Shown here one piece after another: positions 44,836 through 56,167 of a DNA stretch of 64,000 bases. The position numbers were made by a program, and so were the translations under genes. Positions within the stretch are counted from its first letter, which is position 1; the number at the start of each line of letters is the position of its first letter. The notes under the pieces are model-generated. The model was not told where the DNA came from, did not search any database, and saw only the letters and a program-made list of their open reading frames with translations. Source of the DNA: Thamnaconus septentrionalis (taxonomy: Eukaryota > Chordata > Actinopteri > Tetraodontiformes > Monacanthidae); contig CM020510.1 of NCBI GenBank assembly GCA_009823395.1, positions 17,030,273-17,094,272 on the forward strand. Reading direction: 5' to 3'.

Positions 44836-47800
44836 CCCGTCTCCCTCTCTCTCTCTCTCTCTCTCCGTCTCCCTCTCTGTCTGTCCCTCTCTCTGATTCC
44901 CCTCTTGCCCTCTCACTCTTGTTTTCCGTCTTGCTATTCCACAGCACCACAGAACAGGAGATGGAGGAGAGAAAGTGCAATTACGAGCGCTATAGAGGCC
45001 TGGTGCAAAACGACTTTGCCAGCAGTAAGTGCCACAAGCCAAATTGCTCCCTGTCTTCCTCTCTTCTTCCCTTAAAAAAAGTTTCAGGTCATTTGATTGT
45101 GAGAGGTGACATCAGGAGGTTGTAATTCTGCAAAGCCACTGTTTATTTCAACAACAGCACATCTCCATAGACTCCGCCTGCAATGAGACGATGTCGCCTT
45201 TTTGTTTTGTTCTAAAAATCTCCGTCGTTCTTCTTGCACAGTCTCTGAGGAGCAGTGTTTGTACCAGATCTACCTGGATGAGCTCTACGGTGGCCTGCAG
45301 AAACCAAATGAGGAGGAAAAGAAAAAGTACGCACGTTGCATAAAAACAGAACAGAGATGTTGATGTGGTGTTGCTCCACTCCGCGCTGCAATGTTAACAC
45401 TCGCAAATATTTGGCTCTTGTTTCGCAGACTGGCTGAAAAAAAGGTTGCCATCGGTTACACCTATGAAGACAGCACCGTGGCTGAGCCGGAACCTCAGTC
45501 TGACAAAGACGAAGACAATTCAGAGAGCAGTGAATCTGAAGAGGACGAGGGCATTCCAGATATTGGTGGGCAGTGGGTTGGGCTCTGACTTGATTTACAC
45601 ATTAGGAAAATGAAAACTCACAAAAGAGATTCCAAAAGAAAATCCTTTCATGAAAGATTATAGAAAAAAGATAAATTGTTTCTGATTTTACCCTTTTTTT
45701 CTCGTTAAAATTGAATTTTATGTTTTGTCTTTTTTGTATTTTTGTTTAGGACGAAAACATGAGTTCCATTTGTTTACGGCTTTCGGCTGTTACCATCAAA
45801 TAGCTTCTCGTCATATCCTGTGTCTGTGTTCATATTTAGATGTTGAGGTTGACGTTGATGAGCTCAACCAGGAGCAGGTGCTGGACGTCAACAAAATGGC
45901 CACTTCGTATGGGATGGCTGAAGGAGACTTTGTGAGGTAAGGAGACTGTGTTGTTTTTGTCATGGTTATTTATTTAGCATGGCGTCATCTGTCGGAATCA
46001 AACCTGTCAAAATTGTGGTTTTATGTCATGTTTTACTTCTGGAGGACTTGATACAAGAAAAGGAAAAAAAAATGCCCCTAAAATTGTAAAATCAGCTTGC
46101 GCTTCTTTTTTTCGCAGGATGTTGAGAAAAGACAAGGAGGAAGTGGAGGCCATCAAACATGCCAAGGCTCTGGAGGCGGAGAAGGCCATGTATTCTGTAA
46201 GATGACGTCCAGTCACAGAGCTGTCGGCTAATTCTAACTAGCGTGTGGAAACTGAACTCGTGTGATGATGATCTCAGGGCCGGCGTTCCCGCAGACAGCG
46301 GAGGGAGTTCCGAGAGAAGAGGCTAAAAGGCCGACAGATCAGCCCTCCCAGGTGCTCAAACGTTCACTTCCTTTTCCGTTTTGGCTGCACGTTCCCATCA
46401 AACAGACCTCGCTCATGACTCCATCCTGTATTTCAGCTACGCCAGAAGAGACAGCCCCACATACGACCCCTACAAGCGGTGCGTTTGCTTCTTTTTTTCT
46501 CTTCTCTGCAACATATTTCGCGCCTGCGCTGCGTTGGCTTAAACCGCCCCCCGCTCTCTCCCTGCAGGCCGGAGTCGGAGTCGAGCTCGGAGTCGCGGTC
46601 GCGCTCCCGCAGTCCTGGCCCAGAGAAGATCACCTTCATCACGAGCTTCGGGGGCAGCGACGACGAAGCGGCGGCGGCAGCAGCGGCGGCGGCGGCGGCA
46701 CAGACGGCCACTCCTCACTCGGGCCACTCGTCCTCCGCCTCGCAGCACCCTGCAGGTCATAGCAGGGGCTCCCGGTCGGTAACTTTCCATCCCGCTGGCT
46801 TTTCATTGGTTGTTTTTTTCCCGTCTGATGTCTAATGAGAATGAGTCCAGGCACAGAGATTCGCTGTGAGTTGTGAGGGCGATACTTTTTTTAAATTAAA
46901 GGCAGGAAGTCTTGAAAATGAAAAGACGTCAAAGGAGTTGAGCGGTAGCTTAGGTTTCCTCCTGCGAGTCCTCCCTGACTGTGTGTCTCTGTTTGCCCCA
47001 GGAGACGACGCTCGTCCTCCAGCCGCTCGCCCTCCTCCTCCTCGTCCTCCCGCTCCTCGTCCCGCTCCTCGTCTCGCTCCTCCTCGCGGTCGCGCGCGCG
47101 CCAGGCGCGGGCGCGGGGCAGGGACGGGCGGAGGTCACGGACGCGGTCGAGGTCGAGGCGCCGCTCCCGGTCCTACTCGCGGGGCAGGAGGTCGGGGTCC
47201 TGGCGGCGACGCGACAGGACGCTGGGCCGCGCGCTCAGGGACCGGGACCGAGACCGAGAGCGGGACCGGGACCGGAGACGATACTCGGCGCGCAGGCGAA
47301 CACGGTGGGCCTCGCCGCCGCTGATGCCACTTCATCATTAAACGCACGACTCCCTCTTCCTTCCCTCTTTAACAGCCCGGCCCGTCTCCTGTCTCCGCCC
47401 CGCAGGTCCCGCTCCAGCTCTCGCCAGGGGGGCGGAGGGTCCAGGCGCGCGCGGCGGAGCAGCGGGGACCACCGGCGGGGCGACGGCGACAGCCGCAGCC
47501 CCTTCCACTCCCCCAGTCGCAACAACCACAGCCCCTCCCCCTCTCACAGAGGAGCCCCGCCCTCTTCTGTCTCTGTCTGTGACAAGCTGAGAAAGTAAGA
47601 GCGCCGCGTAAAAAACAGTGTGTTGACTGGCAGTGTGTTGAGTGCTATGACAAAATATATTCCAGTTGAGAGGGTTTTTTTCGTCAGCAGATAAAACACA
47701 AAATTCCCCCTTTTTCTTTTTCATTGTTTTTATCAGTATGAGCTAGAGATGCAAATTATAGATTAATTCATTAAGCGTTCGTTGATTGACCTCATCGATC

Positions 47801-48588
47801 GATTAACCAATAATTGATAAGCGCCGATTTTTCCTGAGAACCTAAATTTCACAATGAAAAAATGTGTAAGGAACACATTATTTAACCCATGAATAATGTT
47901 GAAGGTCCTATGTGACCCATTTTTACATTGGAGAACAGTAAAAACACCCTAAACGTTTATCCTCTGACTTTAAGTTGACTTCTAATGGGTCACATTTCAA
48001 CATTGAAAAAAACAAAAAGTGGTTTAAAAGTAACTTGTTCTGGGTATACTATGGCCATCACAGTATCTACAGGTGAATTGCTATTTCCTGCCACTCCACT
48101 GTTATAATGATATTAACTACCAGTGGAAAAAATGTTCAATTAATTGCGACTCATTTATTTTAATCGATTAAATTCTTAATCAATATTTGATTAATTAACA
48201 TCCCTGGCGTGAGCATCTGAATTCTGAATACAAATACTGTTTTATCATTGGTTTGAACTGAACTCATCAAAACAAGAGAAAAGGTTGGGGGGGTGCAGGT
48301 CCAACACCTCTGTCATTGGTGAAAAGTTGATTGAATCCAGACTCTCTCGTGGGTTTCACGTCCACTGAGAGAGCCGGATAGATTCGGTCCTCCTTCCAAT
48401 CAGATCAGGTGTTGCGTTCAGTGACAGAGGGAGAACTGATTGTCAGTGATGTGCTCATGTGAAGTATTCGTATTTATTGACTGGGTTTATTGAGCTGTTG
48501 GGGCGCTAATGGGATTTAATGTTGTTTTAGAATGTTGATGAATTGTTAATGTGAATGAGAGCGGCAATTGAATGTTGATTTTCAAAAA

Positions 48589-48677
<89 letters not shown>

Positions 48678-49435
48678 CCCCTCCCCCAGGCCTGATACTG
48701 CGGGTGGTAAAGAGACGGGAGCTGCCAAAGTCAGTAAGAATTTGATCTAACTGGGTTTCTTGCTAAAAGCCTACGCCTCCCTCATCCCTGACAGGCCGAC
48801 ACGGTTGTCCAGCACTCTGGGACGTAGAAAAAAAAAAAAAAAAATAATGTCTGTTTCTTGTGTTTTTGTTTTTTCCTGTTTGTTTGTTTGTTTTGTTTTG
48901 TTTTTTTTAATCGCCCCCTCCCAAGTGAACGCACTTTCCAGGCGCGACACTCTTTTCTCTGTCGTTTAACGTCACAGCCGTCTGCCGCCGCTGAAACGTC
49001 CTCTCGTAATCACCGTTGCACTGCCTGGCCGAGTTAGCGCCGCGTCACGTCTGCGTCAACTGAACATTCGCCCGCGTTGTTGAAAGCAGGCAGCGTTCAA
49101 ATGTCACTCTTGGTTTGGTTGTGGGTGTTTGGTCGAGAGAGCCCGAGAGACGAAACTCGCATTGACACTCACGTTGGTGATTGCAGCACGGTGAGAGATC
49201 GCATGAAGAAGACTTGCTGGCTGCTGACTTTAGTCTCGTCACAGCTGAGCAGACAGTGAGTGAGGGGCCAAGAGGTCGTTTACTGATTGGTGACGTTGCG
49301 TTAGTTGGATCATTGAAAAAAACTGCTAAAACTCTGCTAAATTAGGCTTTCAACTTAAAATTCCCAAAAAAGTACATCAGTGTAGATTAGATTAGAAAAT
49401 TAGAAATTAAAACTACGCTTTCTTTTTCCTATAGA

Positions 49436-49468
<33 letters not shown>

Positions 49469-49897
49469 AAAGTTTACATCGTAGACTGTTTGCCGTTTTG
49501 ATGCGGCTCGTCTCTTTAACTGGCAAATGAAGAGGAGATTTGAATGTGCTCAAACAGACAAACGGGAGTGGGACGTCCATTATCTGTCAAACTTGCCTGC
49601 GGCGCTGTGACCTTCAATTTTTCTTGCCTGGCCAGGTTCTAAACGGCCCACCGATGGGCGTGGCGCCGACAAAAACGCTGCCGGCTCTCGCTGAACTCAC
49701 TGGACCTGAACTTGTCATTCTCTCACTCTTCTTCCTTCTGTCCTTCTCTTCTCACCCTTCTTCCTTCTCTCCTTCTCCTCCTCTCACTCGTTCACAGTAA
49801 ACACGGCGCAGACTGCGATGTGGTTTATTTAGAGCTGTTAAGACAACACATAATCCTCTATCTTTTTGATCTAATGGAACACCCACTCGACATGACT

Positions 49898-49935
<38 letters not shown>

Positions 49936-52900
49936 GCACAGACACTCATTTTGTCAGTTTATCAAGCAGTGCAGTAATTCATTTGTCACCTACAGCCCAA
50001 GATGACCCCGCAAGAGCGACTGAAGTTGAAAATGCAGAAGGCCCTCAACAAGCAGTGTGAGTAGAGTGAAGAGGGCGGGGAAAGCCCGCACCCCAGGGCC
50101 CCTGCTAACCCCCACACCCTCCTGTCTCACACCTGTGAGCCTGAGAGGTGACATTTTGAAGGCCCCTGTCTTCTGTAACACAAGAGGTGTGAAGCAAAGC
50201 TGTAACGGACAAACTGAACTCAAAAAAAAAAAAAATTTGAGCAACATTTTGTCTCAGCTATCAGAAGAATCCTCGTTTGTTCTCTCCTTTGTACTTTTCA
50301 GCTTCAGAACTTCATTTAAGTTGTCTCATGTGGTCGAGCGAATGAATGGAGGTGTTGTGACTCTTGTGTTTGTTTGAGATCTTGAAGTACAGCAGTAAGA
50401 CTACAAGGACAATCATTTTCAATATTTAACCATCTTCCCACCGCTGGTCTGTTTTTGACGCCGTGTGTGAGCTGAGAAATCCACAATGACACTGAAGGCG
50501 CTTGGCATGTGGCTCATCTCGTTTCTTTCCCCTCCGTTCCTTCCTTCAGCCAAGGCGGATAAGAAAGCGGCTCAAGTGAAGATCCTTCAGCAGGAGCACA
50601 AGCGACAGGTGTGTGTTTCATCCCGTTTAAAAAAAAAAAACGCAAAAACGATGCAAAAGCAACCCGCCGTCCACCTTCCGCTCACCCCCGCGCTGACGTG
50701 TCTCATTCCCAGGAGCGGGAGGGAGAGCTGCGAGCCATGGCACGCAAAATACGCATGAAGTAAGAAACTATGAGTCGCCTGCCCGCCTGACTGCCTGCCT
50801 ACCTACCTGCCTGCCTGCCCGCGCTGCAGCGGCACTCTGTGGTATTTCCGTGTTGCAATCGCCTGACGGCGGGACTCTTCACATCACGCAGGGAGCGCGA
50901 GAGGCGCGAGAAGGAGCGGGACGAGTGGGAGAGGCAGTACGGGCGGCAGAGCAACTCGCCCTCGCCTTCCAAATACGGTAAGGCCAGCGGGCGTGGCCAC
51001 ACGCGGCTCCTGCATGTGTGCGTCGTGAACGTGCGTTCGAGCCTGAATTGTTTGAGGAGCGCGGCTCCGCCTGGCACAGCCGAGCGCTTTTGACAGTTTA
51101 ACGTGGCGGTGCCGCCGTTCTGATCCTGTCTGTCTGTCTGTCTGTCTGTCCGTCCCTCCCTCAGGCCGAGACAGCTCGTACAGAAGGTACGTTTCATAAA
51201 CCGTCCACACGGCTCCTCACAATTTCTCACCAAATCTCTCCACAACATCATCCTGACACGTTTCTCTTTTTCGTTTCATTGCATAGTTCAGTTTCTGATT
51301 GGATGGCTTCTGGTTCTACTCATTTATTCAACTTCTTTTCCCCCCCCTCAGTTTTTGTGACGTTGCACAATCTTTACCTTGCAGCTCCCGGGGCTCAGAG
51401 CTGCAGGGTTCTGCTCGGACCGCTCCGTTGCATCTTCATTATAATAATCCCAAGTCTTCCTAAGTCTTTGCAAATATCCTTAGTTACAGGTTCGACCCTT
51501 CGCCCCCCCCCAGCACCTTTTCAAACACGTAAACCAGTTTGACCTCTGACCCCTCAGACAATAGTGCTCCATTCCGAATTGCGTACCTCTAGCACAGACT
51601 AATTTTGACGTGGTTAGTGTTCAAAGAAAAAGATGAAATCTCCTCCTCTTCTTCTTCCACAACTCTCTTTCACGGTAGCGGCTACCAGCACAGCATTAAC
51701 GGTTGCTTATTATCACGCAGACCGTAGATCGTTAATATGAAATAAAACGTGCCACTGGAGCCAGGAGAATGTTGGCTCACCGATAACAACATCAAACCTT
51801 GTTCTTATGCAGCTTCCAATGTGTAACCAGTTCTGTGAGCGTGTGAAGTTTCCCCCGTTCCACAACTCAACTGTTGAACATTTGCATTACGCAGAAGGAA
51901 CAACTGCATTGTCTCATCATTCTTAGTGTGAACACACTCAACACATTTATGCACTTAATATATATTGATTTTTTTCTTTTCAACTTTTCACTTTATAACG
52001 GACGTTTTTCACCAGTTGTTGATAAATCTTTAGAGATGGACTGGAATGAATACAGTTGAAGGCTGATAATTATTAACGTGATTATTTTTGTTAGAAGCGG
52101 CAAAGAGTCAATAAAGATTTTACATCACACAGTTCAAAGCAGCAGAAGGAATCAGCACTCATTTAAATTAATTGAGAATTGCCTTTGCAATTTCTTTTTT
52201 TATCTGAGCAAATCCAACACTTGACAAAAAACGGTTTCTCCATAAACAAGTCTTGTCAACTGATTGACAAACTGACTACCTTTTTTCTATAAAATTTCAA
52301 AAAAATAAAGTTAGCATTTTATGCAAATTCAGTTATCACCTCACGTCCAGAGAAAAACCGTTGCGGGGAGGTTTTTCCTCTTCCTTTGGTGTGGCCAAGT
52401 TGTGTGCAGTGCTATGCAAATATCTCACTTTTCACACGGCCTCGCTCAGTTTAATGCGGATGTAACAAACATATCCGACTGCCACTTCTTCGGATCTGGC
52501 CTCTCCAGGTCCATTCGCGTCGGCGTGTTCGACGGGGACAGGTCGACTCGAGAGACCTGGACAAATAAAAAAAAAACTGAATTGCGTGACAATGGTGAGG
52601 CTGAAGAGCCAAAGGGAGGTGTTTGATGTTCCCGGGAGCCTGGCGTGGCCGTGTGCTTTAAATAACAAACGGTTCATTTGCTGCCGCTGCCAGTCACTTC
52701 TCTAAACAGGATGACCTGAAGGCAGTGGCGCCAGCCAGCCAGTGGGCCAGTGATACCAGTTCAACTAGTCCAGCTGCTCCAGCTGAGGACGGGACAGCAG
52801 GAGCTCAGCTTCACCTGCTGATCGTTACCGTTGAGCTCACGCACAGGCACAGCCCCTCCAAAATAAAACGGAGCAAAACAGGAAGTAGATTGGGTTTAGG

Positions 52901-53228
52901 ATTTCACGCAGTTTTGCCGTGTATCTGATTGGTGCGAGGCATAAACTGCCACTTCTGTGATGTTTTTATTGGCTTTGTTTCAGCTTTGCCCCAACATCAA
53001 CAGCTTGCCCCAATCTGAAGCCTGATTTGTGCACATCTTTTGTAATCGCAAAAAAAACAACAAAACAAACTCCCCCTTATCTGTATTACAATAATTACTG
53101 TAATTGCTGCTGTGACACATTATTTTTCCCCTCCCAGGAGGTCCAGGTCCAGATCCAGGTCAAGGTCCAGATCCAGGTCAAGGTCCATTTCCAGATCTAG
53201 ATCCCGGAGTCCTTCCTATCGGTACTGA
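43038..53228 (+). CDS. clasrp: CLASRP, CLK-associating arginine/serine-rich splicing regulator; 20 coding exons
   Basis: Nuclear SR-related protein (also called SFRS16 or SWAP2) that in mammals associates with CLK kinases and affects alternative splicing. Coding exons: 43038-43136, 43930-44027, 44109-44210, 44945-45024, 45242-45326, 45429-45565, 45840-45936, 46118-46196, 46278-46351, 46437-46478, 46568-46774, 47002-47304, 47406-47594, 48690-48729, 49996-50056, 50550-50608, 50713-50759, 50892-50977, 51165-51186, 53138-53228. They sum to 1,998 bases, 665 residues plus stop, close to the roughly 670 of the human protein. The N-terminal DRY_EERY/SWAP-type domain (MWQEARKHERKLRGMMVDYK start) is followed by an acidic region, an alanine run, a large RS domain, a charged helix and a C-terminal RS tail ending SPSYRY. 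All junctions are in phase. Some donors are weak (GTCGGT at 46775, GTCAGT at 48730), and those exon ends are less sure. Confidence 0.92.
44715..44900. repeat. CT-rich tract before clasrp exon 4
   Basis: About 180 bases of (CT)n interspersed with CTGT and CTTCCT, ending some 45 bases before the exon 4 acceptor at 44944. It is almost free of AG dinucleotides, as expected upstream of a functional acceptor. Confidence 0.85.
44945..45565 (+). CDS. clasrp: clasrp coding exons 4-6
   Basis: Exons 44945-45024, 45242-45326 and 45429-45565, residues about 100-200. They encode EQEMEERKCNYERYRGLVQN, then LYQIYLDELYGGLQ, then KVAIGYTYEDS and an acidic run (SESEEDEGIPDI). Exon 4 is preceded by a CT-rich tract of about 180 bases that serves as its polypyrimidine tract. 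Donors: GTAAGT, GTACGC, GTGGGC. Confidence 0.93.
45840..46478 (+). CDS. clasrp: clasrp coding exons 7-10
   Basis: Exons 45840-45936, 46118-46196, 46278-46351 and 46437-46478, residues about 200-298. They encode VDVDELNQEQVLDVNKMA, then RMLRKDKEEVEAIKHAK, then RRSRRQRREFREKRLKGRQ and ARRDSPTYDPYKR. This is the basic bridge from the acidic region to the RS domain. The introns here are only 80-180 bases. Confidence 0.92.
46568..47594 (+). CDS. clasrp: clasrp coding exons 11-13: main RS domain
   Basis: Exons 46568-46774, 47002-47304 and 47406-47594, residues about 298-531. Exon 11 has ESESSSESRSRSRSPGPEK, ITFITSFGG and a run of 11 alanines. Exon 12 is almost pure RS/RD repeats (SSSRSSSRSSSRSRAR; DRDRDRERDRDR) in very GC-rich DNA. 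Exon 13 ends VCDKLRK. RS domains are phosphorylated by CLK and SRPK kinases. The exon 11 donor (GTCGGT, 46775) is weak, but it is the only one that keeps the RS frame. Confidence 0.88.
47595..48689. other. clasrp intron with hAT-like remnant and (CT)n polypyrimidine tract
   Basis: From about 47745 to 48206 there is an element with 'agagatgcaaattatag' at its left and 'gattaattaacatccctgg' at its right, plus internal 'atcgatcgattaac' and 'aatcgattaaatt' motifs, matching a common fish hAT-like MITE type. A perfect (CT)n run at 48595-48675 leads directly into the acceptor at 48689. Confidence 0.55.
48595..48675. repeat. (CT)n microsatellite abutting a clasrp splice acceptor
   Basis: About 40 CT units followed by 'cgccccctcccccag' and exon 14. 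The repeat is the polypyrimidine tract of this acceptor. (CT)n/(UCUU)-type RNA is a good ligand for PTB proteins, which can repress the exon. Confidence 0.9.
48690..51186 (+). CDS. clasrp: clasrp coding exons 14-19: charged helical region
   Basis: Exons 48690-48729, 49996-50056, 50550-50608, 50713-50759, 50892-50977 and 51165-51186, residues about 531-636. They encode KMTPQERLKLKMQKALNKQ, KADKKAAQVKILQQEHKRQ, ELRAMARKIRMKERERREKE and RQYGRQSNSPSPSKYGRDSS, the conserved CLASRP C-terminal helix. The 40-base exon 14 has a weak donor (GTCAGT) and lies after an 80-base (CT)n run. Its inclusion is inferred from frame. Confidence 0.86.
51187..53137. other. Longest internal clasrp intron
   Basis: About 2 kb of AT-rich DNA with no obvious repeat family. 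A stretch near 52708-52800 has an acceptor-like 'tctaaacag' and an open CAG-rich segment, but nothing in it can be tied to CLASRP protein. If spliced in, it could be an alternative or poison exon. Confidence 0.4.
53138..53228 (+). CDS. clasrp: clasrp last coding exon: C-terminal RS tail
   Basis: It encodes alternating R-S repeats and ends SRSPSYRY before TGA at 53226-53228. The DNA is a tandem of AGGTCC / AGATCC hexamers, so the tail is a coding minisatellite. The intron before it (1,951 bases) is the longest among the coding exons of this gene. Confidence 0.92.
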
Positions 53229-53451
53229 GGTGTGAAGGAGCCCTGAATGTGTCGCACGAACCCCCCCGCTTCCCCTCTCAACATGACTTTACCTGGAAGT
53301 ATGAAGTGACGGGCCGTCAGTGTTGTCAGTGCTGCCAGCACAGCGTCTCTGCTCCTGTTTCTGCAGGACGTTACCTTTTGGTAACTCGCTTCATTCGGCA
53401 GACACAGGTTGAGCCACTCGCCTTGATTTCACTTTTTTCTTTATACCTGAT

Positions 53452-53489
<38 letters not shown>

Positions 53490-53900
53490 CAGATTTGCAT
53501 GCTGCTGTTTTTCCTTTCCCGCCTAAACCTTCATCCGCGTGGTGAAAAAAAAATGTTCAGTTTGTGTCCAAATCCTGAATATTCAGCAATATCTTGAATT
53601 TACCTCACCCCCCGACACCCCTCCTCCCCCACCCCCACTATTGTCATCACTGCATTTGTAACTTGGCACATTAAGTCGGTCCAACTGATTTACAGGATAT
53701 TTATACACATCCACTTAAAACTTAAAAGGAGATGCAAATGAATCTGTAAATTCAGTGTGTGAACTGCTTTTCTGTTCTTTATTTCTTTTCTTTTTTTTTT
53801 TTTTTTTTTACTCCTGTGTCTTATGCCAATCTATTTTTTTCTGTTGAATATGTGGAATGTCATGTTCAAAACGAAAAAATAAAATGATTTTGGAACGGTT
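53229..53900 (+). other. clasrp: 3' UTR of clasrp
   Basis: Non-coding sequence after the stop, including a (GA)n run at about 53455-53486 and a poly-T of 18 or more near 53800. It ends at the AATAAA at 53878-53883. Confidence 0.6.
53878..53883 (+). terminator. clasrp: Polyadenylation signal of clasrp
   Basis: Canonical AATAAA 650 bases after the clasrp stop. A second AATAAA at 54619-54624 sits inside 'ggtcaataaagctgattctg', a motif I associate with repeat tails, so the first is preferred. Confidence 0.6.
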
Positions 53901-54640
53901 CCGCGATGTTGGTTCTAAACTGTGCACCTGAAACACTCACACCACAGGGCTTCTTCCAGGTCAATTGTGTGTTTTCTCTGGCGTGGCGTTGAAATGAAAC
54001 AAGTCCATACTTTGGCACTTCTTCCTCATAGCAGCCTGGTGACCTTCCTGTCATGCGGAAGGTGCAGCAAAACCTTAATAGCTGGAAGCCAAAGCTGAGC
54101 GTTTGTGTGATAGACTGCAAATAGATGAATAAACATGGTGCATTCATGATTTAGGCAAAATGTTCCACTCTTGGGTGTAAAATAAAAGAGTCAGATTTAT
54201 TTTTAACAAAGTTTTTCTCGTTTCGTTTAAAAGAAAACAGTTCCTTAGTTTCGCCACGAGGTGGCGACAAATGCCCCTCTCTATCAAAAGGTGTCTCCTC
54301 CGAGGTCACCGGCGTCCGTCTTAAAGTTTGATCCATTTTCTTTCGCCTCATCGCATATCCGAACCAAACGTTTATCACAGAAAGTAGAAATGTGTGTCCC
54401 TGCCCCTGGAGATCGCGAACAGACTCTTCTTCTCTGCCCGCAGCTGCGACCTCAGGCATTGATTTCGCTCCTACCCGCTGTTTTGTTTGTTTACCCTTAC
54501 TTTTACTTATTCTGTAGTTTTTTTTTTTTTTTTGTTTTTTTGTTTTTTTATTAACCTAAGTAGTGGGATAGAGAAAAACCGGAGTCAAATTCCTTGTTTG
54601 GCATGCACAAACTTGGTCAATAAAGCTGATTCTGATCCTG
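53901..54640. other. Intergenic DNA between clasrp and znf296
   Basis: No gene is recognised. The end at about 54595-54640 ('cacaaacttggtcaataaagctgattctgat') looks like the 3' tail of a fish retroelement. Confidence 0.5.
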
Positions 54641-55129
54641 TAAGATGACCGGGTCAGAGCTAAAAACCGTCTTTAAAAAAAAGCTTTCAGTGGTCCCTCT
54701 ATCTGTGTCTGTCTAATTGTATTGTTTCTTATTGAGCCGATCGATGTACTTGGCAGGGCTCGTTTCCCCTTGCGGGGGGCGGGGTTAGGTCTTAGGTGCG
54801 AGGCGGGCGGTGCCTATAGACAGACGACCATGCCCCTTTCTGCCCTCTGCTCGCTGCGGGGGGAAGAAGCGTGAACTTGAACGCAGCACTCGCTGCTCAG
54901 TGCGAGCCCAGACAGAAGGGCCCGTCCGTCCGTCCGAAGAAGTCCGTCTCTCTCGGTTCGCCTTCATCCGGAGATCGCCGGGCTTCTCTTTCAAGAGGGA
55001 TTTTGTTTGTTTGTGTGTTTGTTTTGAAATCGCTCTGTTTTTGTGTGTGTGTGAGAGTGTGTGTGTGTGTGTGGTGGGGGGCCGAAGAAGCCGTGAGAAG
55101 AGGTGTCAAAATCGCGGAACGTCGTCGCG
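54641..55129 (+). promoter_or_regulatory. znf296: znf296 promoter and 5' UTR
   Basis: GC-rich block before the MSRRK start codon, with an Sp1-type GC box GGGGCGGGG at 54776-54784. The 5' leader likely covers at least about 54850-55129 and contains a (TG)n run at about 55042-55072. The TSS cannot be fixed. Confidence 0.45.
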
Positions 55130-55181
55130 ATGTCCAGACGCAAACTTGGGAGCAGACCGCAGCACCTGAGCGCAATTCAAG
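55130..55181 (+). CDS. znf296: znf296 exon 1: NuRD-recruiting N terminus
   Basis: ATG in good context (cgcgATGt) opens MSRRKLGSRPQHLSAIQ, followed by donor GTAAGC at 55182 in phase 1. BCL11A begins almost the same (MSRRKQGKPQHLS), so family membership is secure. Confidence 0.9.
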
Positions 55182-56106
55182 GTAAGCCGAGGAAGGAGGA
55201 GGAGGAGGGGGGGGGGGCGTTGGTTGGAGAGGTGTCGTGCTACCGGTGATTTCTTGCGTTTTTACGCGCAAAAAAAACAAAAACAAAAACAAAACACGGC
55301 CACCCTTCAGCTTTGTCTCACTGAAGATGTGCGCAATGCGTGGATGCGCGCTGGTGACCCAGTAGTGAGCAGAAGAAGAAGAAAGAGAGAGAGAGAGAAA
55401 AAAAAGCAAACCGAGAAGAGTTTAAGTAAGAAAGATTAGATTAGAGTCATGTGGGTGCAACACTGACTTCTGAGTCCGTGATGGATTTCTTCTCTTTATT
55501 GTTGGCTGGTTTTTCGATCCTTTTTTGTTTCTTCCCCAGAGTGCGTATGCAAATATTTATATAAGGGACAGTAATTTTCTTGTCGTGTTTATCCTGATGT
55601 GTGCTCTCAAGCTGCGGCGGCGGCTCGGAGAGGAAGGACCGGTTTATTGGCACGCTGCTATGAGGCTACAGGTCCGAACACGATGATTAATATTTCTGGG
55701 TTAGGACTGTGATCAAGTTTCTCCGCCGAGTCGGAGACAACACACAGGGAAGAGGGGACCAACAGAGGGTCCGCGGGCCACCTTTAGCTGTCTTCTCACG
55801 CTGCCGGTTGGATCTCTGGAGGATGAAATAAATATAGGCTGCGCTTGGTGCTGTCACTTGCAAAACAACAACAAAACCGGCGGAAGAAGAACTAGAAAAA
55901 TGGATGGATGATTTATTTTTTATTATTATTTTTTTTAGATTATAAAGGTAAAAGAAAAAAAATACTGTGATGACACGTGGGGGGAAATGGCGGAGACGAC
56001 ATACAGTCATTTGAAAAATATCCATACATATAAAAAGACAGAATGTACAGTTGTCTTCTGAAGACCAGTGGTGCGTGTCTGCTGCGACCACAAGCCCTGA
56101 CTCAAT

Positions 56107-56167
<61 letters not shown>

